64,000 bases of DNA from positions 1 through 64,000 of the forward strand of contig NZ_JANUHA010000019.1 in NCBI RefSeq assembly GCF_024753255.1. Direction: 5' to 3'. Both the position numbers and the translations under genes were made by a program. Positions 12,028 through 20,430 of this stretch are shown here, one piece after another. This stretch comes from Massilia agri (GTDB lineage: Bacteria > Pseudomonadota > Gammaproteobacteria > Burkholderiales > Burkholderiaceae_D). Position 1 is the first letter of the stretch; each line of letters starts with the position of its first letter. The notes beneath the pieces are model-generated. The model saw nothing but the letters and a program-made list of their open reading frames with translations. It had not been told where the DNA came from and did not search any database.

Positions 12028-12641
12028 CATTTGCGTGAAGCCAGCACCGTCCCCAGCTTGAGCGCCGTGTCGACCACGGACGCGATCTCCGGCTGGTAGC
12101 CATCCTCGATCCAGCGCAGCGCGATGTGGATGACGCCGCCCACCACGCCGGCCTGCAGCAGTTCGTCATCGGCGGCGCCGGGAGGCGCGACGATGCGGGC
12201 GACTTCCTTGCCGATGGCGCGCAGCGCGGTGTCGAAGGCCTGGTCCACCGCGCGGCTGACGCCCCGGATCTCGACCAGGAACACGCGCGCCGACTGCGGT
12301 TCGCGCTGCAGGGCCGCGAAGTAGGCATGCAGCATGGCGCGCGAGCGGGCGGTGCGCGCCCGCCCGGCTTCCTTCGCCGCCTGGGTGATCGCGCCCAGCA
12401 CCGACCAGGTCACCGCATTGAAGGAGTCGATCAGGAGGGCTTCGCTGTTGGCGAAGGATTCGTAGAAGTAGCGCTCGGTGAGGCCTGCCGCCTCGCACAC
12501 GGCTTTCACGGTCGCCTGGTGGTAGCCGCGTTCGCCGTAGACGGCGATGGCGGCGGCGATCAGGCGCGCGCGGCGTTCGGCGCGCCGCTCGTCCTGGGAC
12601 AGTCCCCGGTAGGACCGGGTCGGGGGGAGCTCGGCTTTCAT
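12027..12641 (-). CDS. TetR/AcrR family transcriptional regulator
   Basis: This 204-residue regulator has an N-terminal TetR helix-turn-helix (about residues 24-70: RLIAAAIAVYGERGYHQATVKAVCEAAGL then ERYFYESFANSEAL, quoted in parts) and a C-terminal ligand-binding half that cannot be assigned a ligand. It is divergent from the monooxygenase operon. An 18-bp near-perfect palindrome lies in the 81-bp gap, so it probably represses the operon, and perhaps itself, until an effector binds. This role is inferred from arrangement and family behaviour. Confidence 0.9.
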   Translation of the reverse strand: MKAELPPTRSYRGLSQDERRAERRARLIAAAIAVYGERGYHQATVKAVCEAAGLTERYFYESFANSEALLIDSFNAVTWSVLGAITQAAKEAGRARTARSRAMLHAYFAALQREPQSARVFLVEIRGVSRAVDQAFDTALRAIGKEVARIVAPPGAADDELLQAGVVGGVIHIALRWIEDGYQPEIASVVDTALKLGTVLASRK

Positions 12642-12662
12642 GCCGACATTCTACACAGAAAC

Positions 12663-12691
12663 TTGCCGCGAGAATTCTGACAATGTACAGT
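12663..12691 (+). promoter_or_regulatory. Putative promoter of the monooxygenase operon
   Basis: TTGCCG (12663-12668), 17 bp, then TACAGT (12686-12691). The -10 box lies inside the TetR-type palindrome, as expected for repression by blocking polymerase. Confidence 0.4.
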
Positions 12692-12695
12692 GTCA
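12678..12695. promoter_or_regulatory. Probable TetR operator
   Basis: The 18-bp sequence TGACAATGTACAGTGTCA is a palindrome with a single mismatched pair. It sits between the divergent tetR (start 12641) and monooxygenase (start 12723) genes. Confidence 0.7.
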
Positions 12696-12722
12696 AGATA
12701 ACGAACAAAAAGTGGAGACGCC

Positions 12723-14252
12723 ATGCCCCGCCCCGCATCCATCGAGGACCACGCCGATCGCGGCCTCGACCCCGTGCTCGATGTCCTGATCGTCGGCGCC
12801 GGCCTGTCCGGCATCGGCGCGGCCGCCACCCTGCAGCGCCGCTGTCCCGGCAAGCGCTACGCCATCCTGGAAGCGCGCGAGGCCATGGGCGGCACCTGGG
12901 ACCTGTTCCGCTATCCCGGCATCCGCTCCGACTCCGACATGTATACCCTCGGCTATGGTTTCCGCCCCTGGCGCGAAGCCAGGGCCATCGCCGACGGCCC
13001 GGCCATCCGCGCCTATGTGCGCGAGACGGCGCTGGAGAACGGCATCGACCCCCATATCCGCTATGGCCACAAGGTCACGAGCGCCAGCTGGTGCAGCCGT
13101 GACGCGCTGTGGACGGTCGAGGCGCTCCTGAACGACGGTTCCACCCGCCGGATCCGCGCCCGCTTCCTCTACCTGTGCAGCGGCTACTACAGCTATGACG
13201 AGGCCTACCGCCCGCGCTTCGAGGGCGAGGAGGCCTTCGGCGGCCGCATCGTGCAGCCGCAGTTCTGGCCCCAGGACCTCGACTACACCGGCCGGCGGGT
13301 GGTCGTGATCGGCAGCGGCGCCACCGCCGTGACGCTGGTGCCGGCGATGAGCGAGCGCGCGCTGCACGTCACCATGCTGCAGCGCTCTCCCAGCTATGTG
13401 GTGGCGCGGCCCGGGCGCTACCGCTTCGCCGAACGCATGCGCGCCCTCTTCCCCGAATCCCTGGCCTGGTTCCTCACCCGCTGGCGCGTGATCGCCGAGA
13501 GCATGTTCCTCTACTGGCTCGCGCGCAGCAAGCCGGAACTGGTCAAGAAGAAGATCGTCGGGATGGCCGCCCAGCAGCTGGGATCGAAGGAAGCGGCGGC
13601 CGAGCACTTCACGCCCACCTACAAGCCCTGGGACCAGCGTGTCTGCGTCGCGCCCGACGGCGACCTGTTCAAGGCGGTCCGCAAGGGCAAGGCCTCGGTG
13701 GTGACGGACCACATCGCGCGCTTCACGGACAAAGGCATCCTGCTGCAGTCCGGCCGCGAACTGGAAGCCGACCTGGTCGTGATGGCCACCGGCCTCACCC
13801 TGCAGCTCTTCGGCGGCGCCTCGCTGGTGGTGGACGGCCGCGCGATCGACCCCAGCCGCGCCATGTCCTACAAGGGCATGATGCTGAGCGACGTGCCGAA
13901 CTGCGCCCTCGCCTTCGGCTACACCAATGCGTCCTGGACCCTGAAGGCCGACCTCACCGCCGAATGGGTGTGCCGCCTGCTGCGCCACATGGACGCGCGC
14001 GCCCAGGACGTGGCGGTGGCGCCGCGCGCCCCCGGCGTGCCGGAAGCACCCTTCCTCGACTTCAATTCCGGCTACGTCGAGCGGGCCCGCCACCTGCTGC
14101 CCAAGCAGGGCGCCCAAGCACCCTGGCAGGTCTACCAGAACTACCTGCGCGACCTGTACACCATCCGTTTCGGGCGCATCGAGGACGGCGTGCTGCGCCT
14201 GGCGCCGCGCACCAGCCAGGCCGCCACCGGGCGCGAGGGAGCCGCCGCATGA
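12723..14252 (+). CDS. Flavin-containing monooxygenase, Baeyer-Villiger/AlmA-like
   Basis: This 509-residue FAD/NADPH monooxygenase has an N-terminal FAD motif VLIVGAGLSGIGAA (about residues 21-34), a GGTWDLFRYPGIRSDSDM stretch typical of Baeyer-Villiger enzymes, and a second Rossmann motif VVVIGSGATAVTLVP for NADPH (about 191-205). The family fingerprint FxGxxxHxxxW[P/D] reads F172-G-G-R-I-V-Q178-P-Q-F-W182-P: the usual His is Gln. Overall it resembles AlmA-type long-chain alkane/ketone monooxygenases. It is the first gene of a coupled operon; the stop overlaps the SDR start by four bases. The substrate is probably a hydrophobic ketone or alkane, inferred from the family and neighbours. Confidence 0.9.
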   Translation: MPRPASIEDHADRGLDPVLDVLIVGAGLSGIGAAATLQRRCPGKRYAILEAREAMGGTWDLFRYPGIRSDSDMYTLGYGFRPWREARAIADGPAIRAYVRETALENGIDPHIRYGHKVTSASWCSRDALWTVEALLNDGSTRRIRARFLYLCSGYYSYDEAYRPRFEGEEAFGGRIVQPQFWPQDLDYTGRRVVVIGSGATAVTLVPAMSERALHVTMLQRSPSYVVARPGRYRFAERMRALFPESLAWFLTRWRVIAESMFLYWLARSKPELVKKKIVGMAAQQLGSKEAAAEHFTPTYKPWDQRVCVAPDGDLFKAVRKGKASVVTDHIARFTDKGILLQSGRELEADLVVMATGLTLQLFGGASLVVDGRAIDPSRAMSYKGMMLSDVPNCALAFGYTNASWTLKADLTAEWVCRLLRHMDARAQDVAVAPRAPGVPEAPFLDFNSGYVERARHLLPKQGAQAPWQVYQNYLRDLYTIRFGRIEDGVLRLAPRTSQAATGREGAAA

Positions 14253-15058
14253 AGCTCGCGAACCGTGTCGCCGTGGTCACCGGCGCCGGCGGCGGCATCG
14301 GCCGCGCGACCGCCTTCTCCCTGGCGCGGCGCGGCAGCCACCTGGCCCTGGCCGACATCGACGGCCCCGCCGTCGAACGGGTGGCCGAGGAAGCGCGCCG
14401 GCTCGGCGTGCGCGCCACCCACCACCTCCTCGACGTCGCCGACCGCGCCGCCGTCCACGCCTTCCCCGGCCTGGTCGACGGCGCCCATGGCCGCATCGAC
14501 CTCTTGATCAACAATGCCGGCGTAGCCCTGGGCGGCAGCTTCGAGCAGCTCGCGCTTGAAGATTTCGACTGGCTCATGGAGATCAACTTCCATGGCGTGG
14601 TGCGCATGACGCGCGCCTTCCTGCCGCATCTGCGGCTGCGCGACGAGGCGCGGATCGTGAACGTCTCCAGCATCTATGGCATCATCTCGCCGCCGGGCCA
14701 GAGCGCCTACTCGGCCAGCAAGTTCGCGGTGCGCGGCTTCAGCAACGCGCTGCGCCATGAACTCGAAGGCACGACGGTGGGCGTGAGCGTGGTGCATCCG
14801 GGCGGCGTGGCCACGGCGATCGCGAGGAATGCGCGGGCGCCGAGAGACGCGCCCAGGGACGAGATCGAGCGCGGGCGGGCGATCGCCCAGCGCCTGCTGC
14901 GCATGGCGCCCGAACGGGCCGGCGAGATCATCGTGCGCGGCATCGAACGGCGCCAGGCCCGCATCCTGGTGGGCGGCGATGCGAGGTTCGTGGCGATGCT
15001 CGAACGACTGAGCCCCATCCATTACCGGAAACTCTTGAAGAAAGCGACGGGACGATGA
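14249..15058 (+). CDS. Short-chain dehydrogenase/reductase
   Basis: This 269-residue classical SDR has the NAD(P) motif VTGAGGGIGRA at the N-terminus, NNAGVALGG, a catalytic Ser in VNVSSIYG and the YSASK catalytic pair. The C-terminal part (residues 200-269) is longer than in minimal SDRs and basic. It starts at an ATG that overlaps the monooxygenase stop, and its own stop overlaps the next start, so expression is coupled. In this operon it likely interconverts the alcohol and ketone forms of the monooxygenase substrate or the product alcohol; this is inferred. Confidence 0.92.
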   Translation: MKLANRVAVVTGAGGGIGRATAFSLARRGSHLALADIDGPAVERVAEEARRLGVRATHHLLDVADRAAVHAFPGLVDGAHGRIDLLINNAGVALGGSFEQLALEDFDWLMEINFHGVVRMTRAFLPHLRLRDEARIVNVSSIYGIISPPGQSAYSASKFAVRGFSNALRHELEGTTVGVSVVHPGGVATAIARNARAPRDAPRDEIERGRAIAQRLLRMAPERAGEIIVRGIERRQARILVGGDARFVAMLERLSPIHYRKLLKKATGR

Positions 15059-16026
15059 ACCTGGCTTCCATCCTGCTGTACGCGAGCGGCGCCCTGGTGC
15101 TGCTCCTGCTGCTGCTCTACCAGTTCAGCATGCGCACCGCGCGCCGCATCGAAAGCGCCCTCCCGCCCACGGGCCTGTTCGTGGAAGCCGGCGGCGTGCG
15201 CCTGCACGTGCGCGACGAGGGCGAAGGCCCGGCGCTGCTCCTGATCCATGGCCTGAACGGCCAGATGGCCCATTTCGATTACGGCCCCGTGCGCGCGCTG
15301 TCGCAACGCCACCGCGTCGTCACCATCGACCGGCCCGGCTCGGGCTACTCCTCGCGGCCGGACGGCGTGCCCGCCGACCTGGCGACCCAGGCGCGCGCGA
15401 TCGCGGCCCTCATCGACCGGCTGAACCTGGGGCGGCCGACCGTCGTCGGCCATTCCCTGGGCGGCGCGGCCGCGCTCACGCTCGCCCTCGACCATCCCGG
15501 CAAGGTCGGTGCCCTGGCCCTGATTGCGCCGCTGACGCACACGGACGGCACGGTGCCGCCGGCCTTCCGCGCGCTGGCCATCGAGTCCGCCTGGCTGCGC
15601 ACCCTGTTCGCCTGGACCCTGGCCGTCCCGGCCGGCATCGCGGGCAGCAAGCGGGTGCTGCGCCAGGTCTTTGCGCCCGAACAGCCTGTGCGCGATTTCG
15701 CCACCCGCGGCGGCGGCCTGCTCAGCCTGCGGCCAAGCCAGTTCCTCGCCAGCGCAAGCGACCTGCTGGCCCTGCGCGAGCACATGCCGCGCCTGGAGGA
15801 GCGCTACGGGGAACTGGCCGACCTGGGCATCCCGGTGCACGTGCTCTTCGGCCGGGGCGACCGTATCCTCGACTGGCAGGTGAACGGCCAGGCGCTGGCC
15901 GACAAGGTGGCCGGCTGCCGGCTCGAACTGGTCGACGGCGGCCACATGCTGCCGGTGACCCAGGCCGCGCGCATCGCCCGCTTCATCGAGGAGGCCGTGG
16001 CGGCGCGCCAGGCCGCGGCGGCGTGA
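15055..16026 (+). CDS. Membrane-anchored alpha/beta hydrolase
   Basis: This 323-residue protein has an N-terminal hydrophobic helix (about residues 4-24) that looks like a membrane anchor, then an alpha/beta hydrolase domain. The oxyanion region LLIHGLNGQ is followed by the nucleophile elbow VVGHSLGGAAAL, an Asp candidate in GRGDRILDW and a His candidate in DGGHMLPV. It follows the SDR with a four-base overlap. A natural role is hydrolysis of an ester made by the Baeyer-Villiger enzyme; this is inferred from the operon, not seen. Confidence 0.9.
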   Translation: MNLASILLYASGALVLLLLLLYQFSMRTARRIESALPPTGLFVEAGGVRLHVRDEGEGPALLLIHGLNGQMAHFDYGPVRALSQRHRVVTIDRPGSGYSSRPDGVPADLATQARAIAALIDRLNLGRPTVVGHSLGGAAALTLALDHPGKVGALALIAPLTHTDGTVPPAFRALAIESAWLRTLFAWTLAVPAGIAGSKRVLRQVFAPEQPVRDFATRGGGLLSLRPSQFLASASDLLALREHMPRLEERYGELADLGIPVHVLFGRGDRILDWQVNGQALADKVAGCRLELVDGGHMLPVTQAARIARFIEEAVAARQAAAA

Positions 16027-16562
16027 ACATGGACGTGATTCGCACGCCCCGCCTGGTCCTGCGCGGCTGGCGCCGCGAGGACGCGCCGGTGTTCTACGCG
16101 ATCAACCAGGATGCGCGCGTCCATGAATTCCTGCCGGGACCCATGAGCATGGAGCAGGTGGAGGCCTTCATCGCCTTTCAGCTGGCGCTGTTCGCGCGCA
16201 CCCGCGCCTGCTACTTCGCGCTCGAGACCGAGGGGGCGCTGGCCGGCTTCGTCGGCCTGAAGCGCCATGACGCGGACAGCCTGCTGCCCTTCGCGCCCTG
16301 CACCGACATCGGCTGGCGCCTGGCGCCCGCGTACTGGGGCAAAGGGATCGCCGGCGAGGCGGCGCGCGCCTGCCTGGCCTATGGTTTCGGCGAACTGCAG
16401 CTGGAGGAAATCGTGTCCTTCACCGTACCGGAGAACCTGCGTTCGCGGGCGGTGATGGAAAAGCTGGGCATGCGCGAAGACACCGGGGGCGGCTTCGCGC
16501 ACCCGGCCCTGCCGCCAGAACACCGACTGTCACGCCATGTGCTGTACCGGCTGCGGCGCTAG
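16023..16562 (+). CDS. GNAT family N-acetyltransferase (RimJ/RimL-like)
   Basis: This 179-residue acetyltransferase begins with TPRLVLRGWRREDA, typical of the RimJ/RimL-type GNAT group, and has the acetyl-CoA loop region WGKGIAGEAARACLAYGF and a C-terminal ENLRSRAVMEKLGM motif. The GTG at 16023 overlaps the hydrolase stop (GTGA); an ATG two codons later (16029) is an alternative. It ends the operon. Its role with the other genes is unclear; it may modify an amine or a protein N-terminus. Confidence 0.85.
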   Translation: MNMDVIRTPRLVLRGWRREDAPVFYAINQDARVHEFLPGPMSMEQVEAFIAFQLALFARTRACYFALETEGALAGFVGLKRHDADSLLPFAPCTDIGWRLAPAYWGKGIAGEAARACLAYGFGELQLEEIVSFTVPENLRSRAVMEKLGMREDTGGGFAHPALPPEHRLSRHVLYRLRR

Positions 16563-16599
16563 CTCTCCGCGCCGCCTGGAGCTGGCCCTCTACCTGCGC

Positions 16600-16980
16600 T
16601 CAGCGTTCGCGGTCCGCGGTGCCCTGGTCGTACTGGGCGGGATCGGTCTCGGCCGGGTCTTGCAGGTCCGCGCCCTGGCGGTTGGCGCCCTGCTGGCCGG
16701 ACTGGCGGTTGCCCTTCGCGCCGGCGATGCCTTCCATTCCCGTCTGGATCTGCCCTTTCTCGCTGCCTCCCTGGAAAGCCTGCTCGGATTCCTCATGGGT
16801 GGTGTTGCCGGCCAGTAGGTCATCGGTGCGGCTGGCGGACTGCCGGCTGCCTTCGCCGCCCATCGCTCCGATATCCCCGGTGCCCCCGCTCCCGACGCTG
16901 GCGGCGCTGCCGGTGCCGTCCTTCGTCGTCTGGTGGTAGTTGCGTCCCTTGGCGTCCTTGCCTTCGGATTGCATCGACAT
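16600..16980 (-). CDS. Gly-rich hydrophilic (disordered, hydrophilin-like) protein
   Basis: The 126-residue product has no signal peptide or TM helix and no fold that I recognise. Gly is about 19% of residues (24 of 126) and Gln, Ser, Thr, Asp and Glu make up much of the rest; short related blocks such as GNRQSGQQGANRQG and GSEKGQIQTG occur. This composition meets the loose definition of hydrophilins, which often protect against drying or osmotic stress. AGGAGG lies six bases before ATG 16980, a near-ideal ribosome site that supports a real, well-translated gene. It stands alone, between the GNAT gene (convergent) and the hybrid kinase (same strand, 91 bp upstream). Confidence 0.75.
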   Translation of the reverse strand: MSMQSEGKDAKGRNYHQTTKDGTGSAASVGSGGTGDIGAMGGEGSRQSASRTDDLLAGNTTHEESEQAFQGGSEKGQIQTGMEGIAGAKGNRQSGQQGANRQGADLQDPAETDPAQYDQGTADRER

Positions 16981-17071
16981 ATGGCCTCCTGGTTTCCTTG
17001 GTATCGGAATGCCATGATAGACCCTGCGCCGGCCTGCACGAATAGGCGCAGGCCAGCGTTTCCTGTAGGAG

Positions 17072-20000
17072 TCAGCCTAAGGCGTCGATGGGCTGCCGCC
17101 CAAGCGCCCTGACCAGGCTTTGCAGGTCGTAGGGCTTGCGCAGCACCACGGCATCCGGCCAGTTCGCCACTTCGCCGTTGCCGGTCGCAAACACGATCCG
17201 GATGCCAGGCACCTTGCTGCGCGCCTGGGCCGCCAGCGCGTCACCCGACATGCCCGGCAGCTGCACATCGGTGATCAAGATGTCGGTCTCGAGCGTGATC
17301 ATGGACAGCGCGCTCTCGGCATCCCCGGCCGCGCACACCCGGTGCCCGAGGTGCTCGAGCAGCGCCGCGGTGTTGGCGCGGATCGCCTCTTCGTCTTCGA
17401 CCAGCACGATGGACAGGCCGCCGGCCTCCGGCACGTCCTGCGGCGCTTCGGCCTTGCTCTTCTGCCGCGCCAGCACCTGGCGGATCCTGCGCGCCAGGCG
17501 TTCGCGCGTATAGGGCTTGCCGAGCAGTTCCACGCCCGGGTCGAGACGCCCGCCGTGGACGATGGCGTTCTCCGTATAGCCCGAGGTGAACAGCACCGCC
17601 AGGTTCGGCAGGCGCTCGCGCGCGATGCGCGCCAGCTCCGGGCTGCGCAAGGTGCCAGGCATGACGACGTCGGTGAACAGCACGTCGATCGGCACGCCGC
17701 TCTCGATCACCGCCAGCGCACTCGACGCGTCGGATGCCTTGAGCACCCGGTAGCCGAGCTGGGTCAGCATCTCGACCACGGTGGCGCGCACCGCCTCGTC
17801 GTCCTCGGCCACCAGGATCGTCTCGTTGCCGCCGACGGCGCCCTGCTGCTCCACGGGGCCGATCGGCTCTTCGGCCGCGGTGCTGCGCGGCAGGTAGAGC
17901 TTGACCGTGGTGCCCTGGCCGACCTCGCTGTAGATCTTCACGTGGCCGCCCGACTGCTTCACGAAGCCGTAGACCATCGACAGTCCCAGGCCCGTGCCCT
18001 TGCCTTCTTCCTTGGTCGAGAAGAAGGGTTCGAAGGCGCGGGCGGCCACTTCCGGCGGCATGCCGGAGCCGGTGTCGGTCACGGCCAGCATCACGTACTG
18101 GCCCGGCATCACGTCGCCATGGGCGCGGCAGTACATCTCGTCCAGCACCGCGTTGGTCGCTTCGATGGTCATGCGGCCACTGCCTTCCATGGCGTCGCGC
18201 GCATTGATGGCCAGGTTCAGCACCGCGTTCTCGACCTGGCCGACGTCCACCGCCGTGTTCCACAGGCCGCCGGAGATCACCATCTCGATCTCGATCTCCT
18301 CGCCCAGGGCGCGGCGCAGCATGTCTTCCATGTTCGCCAGCAGGCGGCCGACCTTGATCACCTTCGGTTCGAGCGGCTGGCGGCGCCCGAAAGCGAGCAG
18401 GTAACTGGCCAGCTTGGCGCCCTTCTCGACGGCCGAGCGGGCGCTCTCGATCCAGCGCAGGGCGTCCCTGCGCGCCTCAGGGTTGTCGCCGGCCATCTGC
18501 AGCAGCTGCAGGTTGCCCGAGATGATCTGCAGGAGGTTGTTGAAATCGTGGGCCACGCCGCCGGTCAGCTTGCCGATCGTCTCCATCTTCTGCGACTGCT
18601 GCAGGGCCAGTTCGGTGCGGCGGATCGCTTCCTGCTGCTCACGCTCGGCCGTGATGTCGCGGCCGATCGCGTGCACGAAGCCTTCGTCGGGCGCCGCCGT
18701 CCACGACAGCAGGCACCAGCTGCCGTCCTTGCGGCGGTAGCGGTTCTCGAACTTGTTGACGTAGCCGCCGCGCCCGAGCGCCGCCATCTGGGCGATGGTG
18801 GAGGCGCGATCGTCCTGGTGGACCAGCTCCATGAAATTGCGGCCCACGATGTCGGTCTCTGACCAGCCCAGCAGCGCGCCGAAGGAGGGGCTGACCGCCT
18901 CGACCCGGCCGTCGAAGCGGCAGACGAAGAGGATGTCCTTGGACAGCCGCCACATGCGGTCGCGCTCGGCCGTGCGCAGCGCCACCTGTCCCTGCAGGTC
19001 GTCGTTCAGGGCCGCGTAGCGCTGCGCGGTGGTCTTCTGCTCCTCGATGTCGGTATTGGTGCCGACCCAGCCGATCACCTCGCCGTCGTCGCCGCGCAGC
19101 GGCACGGCCCGGTTCAGGTGCCAGCGGTAAGCGCCGTCGGCGCGGCGCAGGCGCACCTCGGACTCGAACCGGGTTCCGGTGGCGACCGATTCGCTCCAGC
19201 GCGCGCGGATCGCCTGCAGGTCGCCCGGGTGGATCATGCGTCCCCAGCCATCCTCCACCAGCGCCGCATGGTCGTAGCCGCTGTAGCTGAAAATGGTGTC
19301 GTTGAACCAGTTCAGTCGCCCGCTCGCATCGGCCGCCCAGACCTGGTTCGGCATCGCCTGAGCGAAGGTGCGGAAGCGCACTTCGCTCTCGCGCAGGGCG
19401 CGTTCGGCAAGCACGCGCTCGGTGACGTCGCTGCCCTGGACGAAGATGCCGATCACGGCGCCGTCTTCGCCGCGCACCGGCTGGAACACGAAGTCGAGGT
19501 AGTGCTGGCGGCTCTCGCCGTCGGCGCCGGTGAGCCAGATGGGCGTCGCCTCGCCGCTGTGCGGCCGGCCGCTGGCATAGACGTCGTCGAGCAGGCGCAG
19601 GAAGCCCTGGGAAGCGACTTCGGGCAAGACCTCGCGTACGGTGCGGCCGACCACGTCGGCGCGCTCGACCAGCCCGAGATAGGCTTCGTTCACCAGCTCG
19701 TAGCGGTGTTCGGGACCGACCAGGGTGGCGATGAAGCCGGGCGCCTGGGCGAACATGGCGCGCAGGCGATCCTGCTCGCCGGCCAGGTAGCGCTCGGCGC
19801 GCACCTTGTCGGTGGTCTCCGTCACCAGGGCCAGCACGCCGACGATGGCGCCGCAGCCGTCGACGATGGGCGAATAATCGAGGTTCAGCCAAACCAGCTC
19901 GGGCACGCCGTGGCGCCGCAGGTCCAGTTCGGCGTCGCGGTAGGACAGCGTGCCGCCGGCCATCACGACGCGCATCACGTTGTCGTTGAAGGCGGCTTCG

Positions 20001-20284
20001 TCGGGCCAGCTCTCGCGTACCGGCACGCCGAGCTGCCAGGGGTGGCGCTCGGCCGCGATCCGGGCATAGCCCTCGTTGTAGATCATGATTCCGTCCGCGC
20101 CCCACATCGTCACCATCGGCACCGGCGAGCGCAGGATCAGCTCGACCGTGTTGCGCAGGACCGGCGACCAGCCGGCGATGGGACCGAGACTGGTGGCGCT
20201 CCAGTCGTATTCGTCGATGATCTTGCCGAGTTCGCCGCCGCCCTGGGCGAAGGACCGGGGTACTGCCGCTGCATCTTGCGCCAT
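17072..20284 (-). CDS. PAS-rich hybrid sensor histidine kinase with two receivers
   Basis: The 1070-residue soluble kinase has about four PAS-type sensor modules (roughly 45-160, 170-290, 300-415 and 440-548), a dimerisation helix with the phospho-His in GGVAHDFNNLL (His579), a HATPase domain (about 680-800, DTGSGMP and GKGTGLGLSMVYGF) and two receiver domains with phosphoacceptors Asp872 (FTDVVMPG) and Asp1006 (ITDVQLPGMSG). No TM helix is seen, so it probably senses a cytoplasmic signal. The start at 20284 is preferred because upstream codons lack family similarity, although the ribosome site is weak. No cognate output regulator is adjacent. It is divergent from the KefF/KefC-like pair. Confidence 0.9.
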   Translation of the reverse strand: MAQDAAAVPRSFAQGGGELGKIIDEYDWSATSLGPIAGWSPVLRNTVELILRSPVPMVTMWGADGIMIYNEGYARIAAERHPWQLGVPVRESWPDEAAFNDNVMRVVMAGGTLSYRDAELDLRRHGVPELVWLNLDYSPIVDGCGAIVGVLALVTETTDKVRAERYLAGEQDRLRAMFAQAPGFIATLVGPEHRYELVNEAYLGLVERADVVGRTVREVLPEVASQGFLRLLDDVYASGRPHSGEATPIWLTGADGESRQHYLDFVFQPVRGEDGAVIGIFVQGSDVTERVLAERALRESEVRFRTFAQAMPNQVWAADASGRLNWFNDTIFSYSGYDHAALVEDGWGRMIHPGDLQAIRARWSESVATGTRFESEVRLRRADGAYRWHLNRAVPLRGDDGEVIGWVGTNTDIEEQKTTAQRYAALNDDLQGQVALRTAERDRMWRLSKDILFVCRFDGRVEAVSPSFGALLGWSETDIVGRNFMELVHQDDRASTIAQMAALGRGGYVNKFENRYRRKDGSWCLLSWTAAPDEGFVHAIGRDITAEREQQEAIRRTELALQQSQKMETIGKLTGGVAHDFNNLLQIISGNLQLLQMAGDNPEARRDALRWIESARSAVEKGAKLASYLLAFGRRQPLEPKVIKVGRLLANMEDMLRRALGEEIEIEMVISGGLWNTAVDVGQVENAVLNLAINARDAMEGSGRMTIEATNAVLDEMYCRAHGDVMPGQYVMLAVTDTGSGMPPEVAARAFEPFFSTKEEGKGTGLGLSMVYGFVKQSGGHVKIYSEVGQGTTVKLYLPRSTAAEEPIGPVEQQGAVGGNETILVAEDDEAVRATVVEMLTQLGYRVLKASDASSALAVIESGVPIDVLFTDVVMPGTLRSPELARIARERLPNLAVLFTSGYTENAIVHGGRLDPGVELLGKPYTRERLARRIRQVLARQKSKAEAPQDVPEAGGLSIVLVEDEEAIRANTAALLEHLGHRVCAAGDAESALSMITLETDILITDVQLPGMSGDALAAQARSKVPGIRIVFATGNGEVANWPDAVVLRKPYDLQSLVRALGRQPIDALG

Positions 20285-20430
20285 GCTGGATGAATGTTTT
20301 TTTGTGAAAGGAACAATTGTAATATCTGGATACCAATCCTGATACAAGAATGTGACAGTACGTACGCACCGAGGACACAACCGTTTCATTATTGCAAGGT
20401 ACAATCCTTGACACTTTCGACAACACCGCC

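Noticed and set aside
17031-17054. GGCCTGC/GCAGGCC hairpin after the hybrid kinase gene
   Set aside because: There is no T-run on either strand, so I do not call it a terminator; it may be chance in GC-rich DNA.
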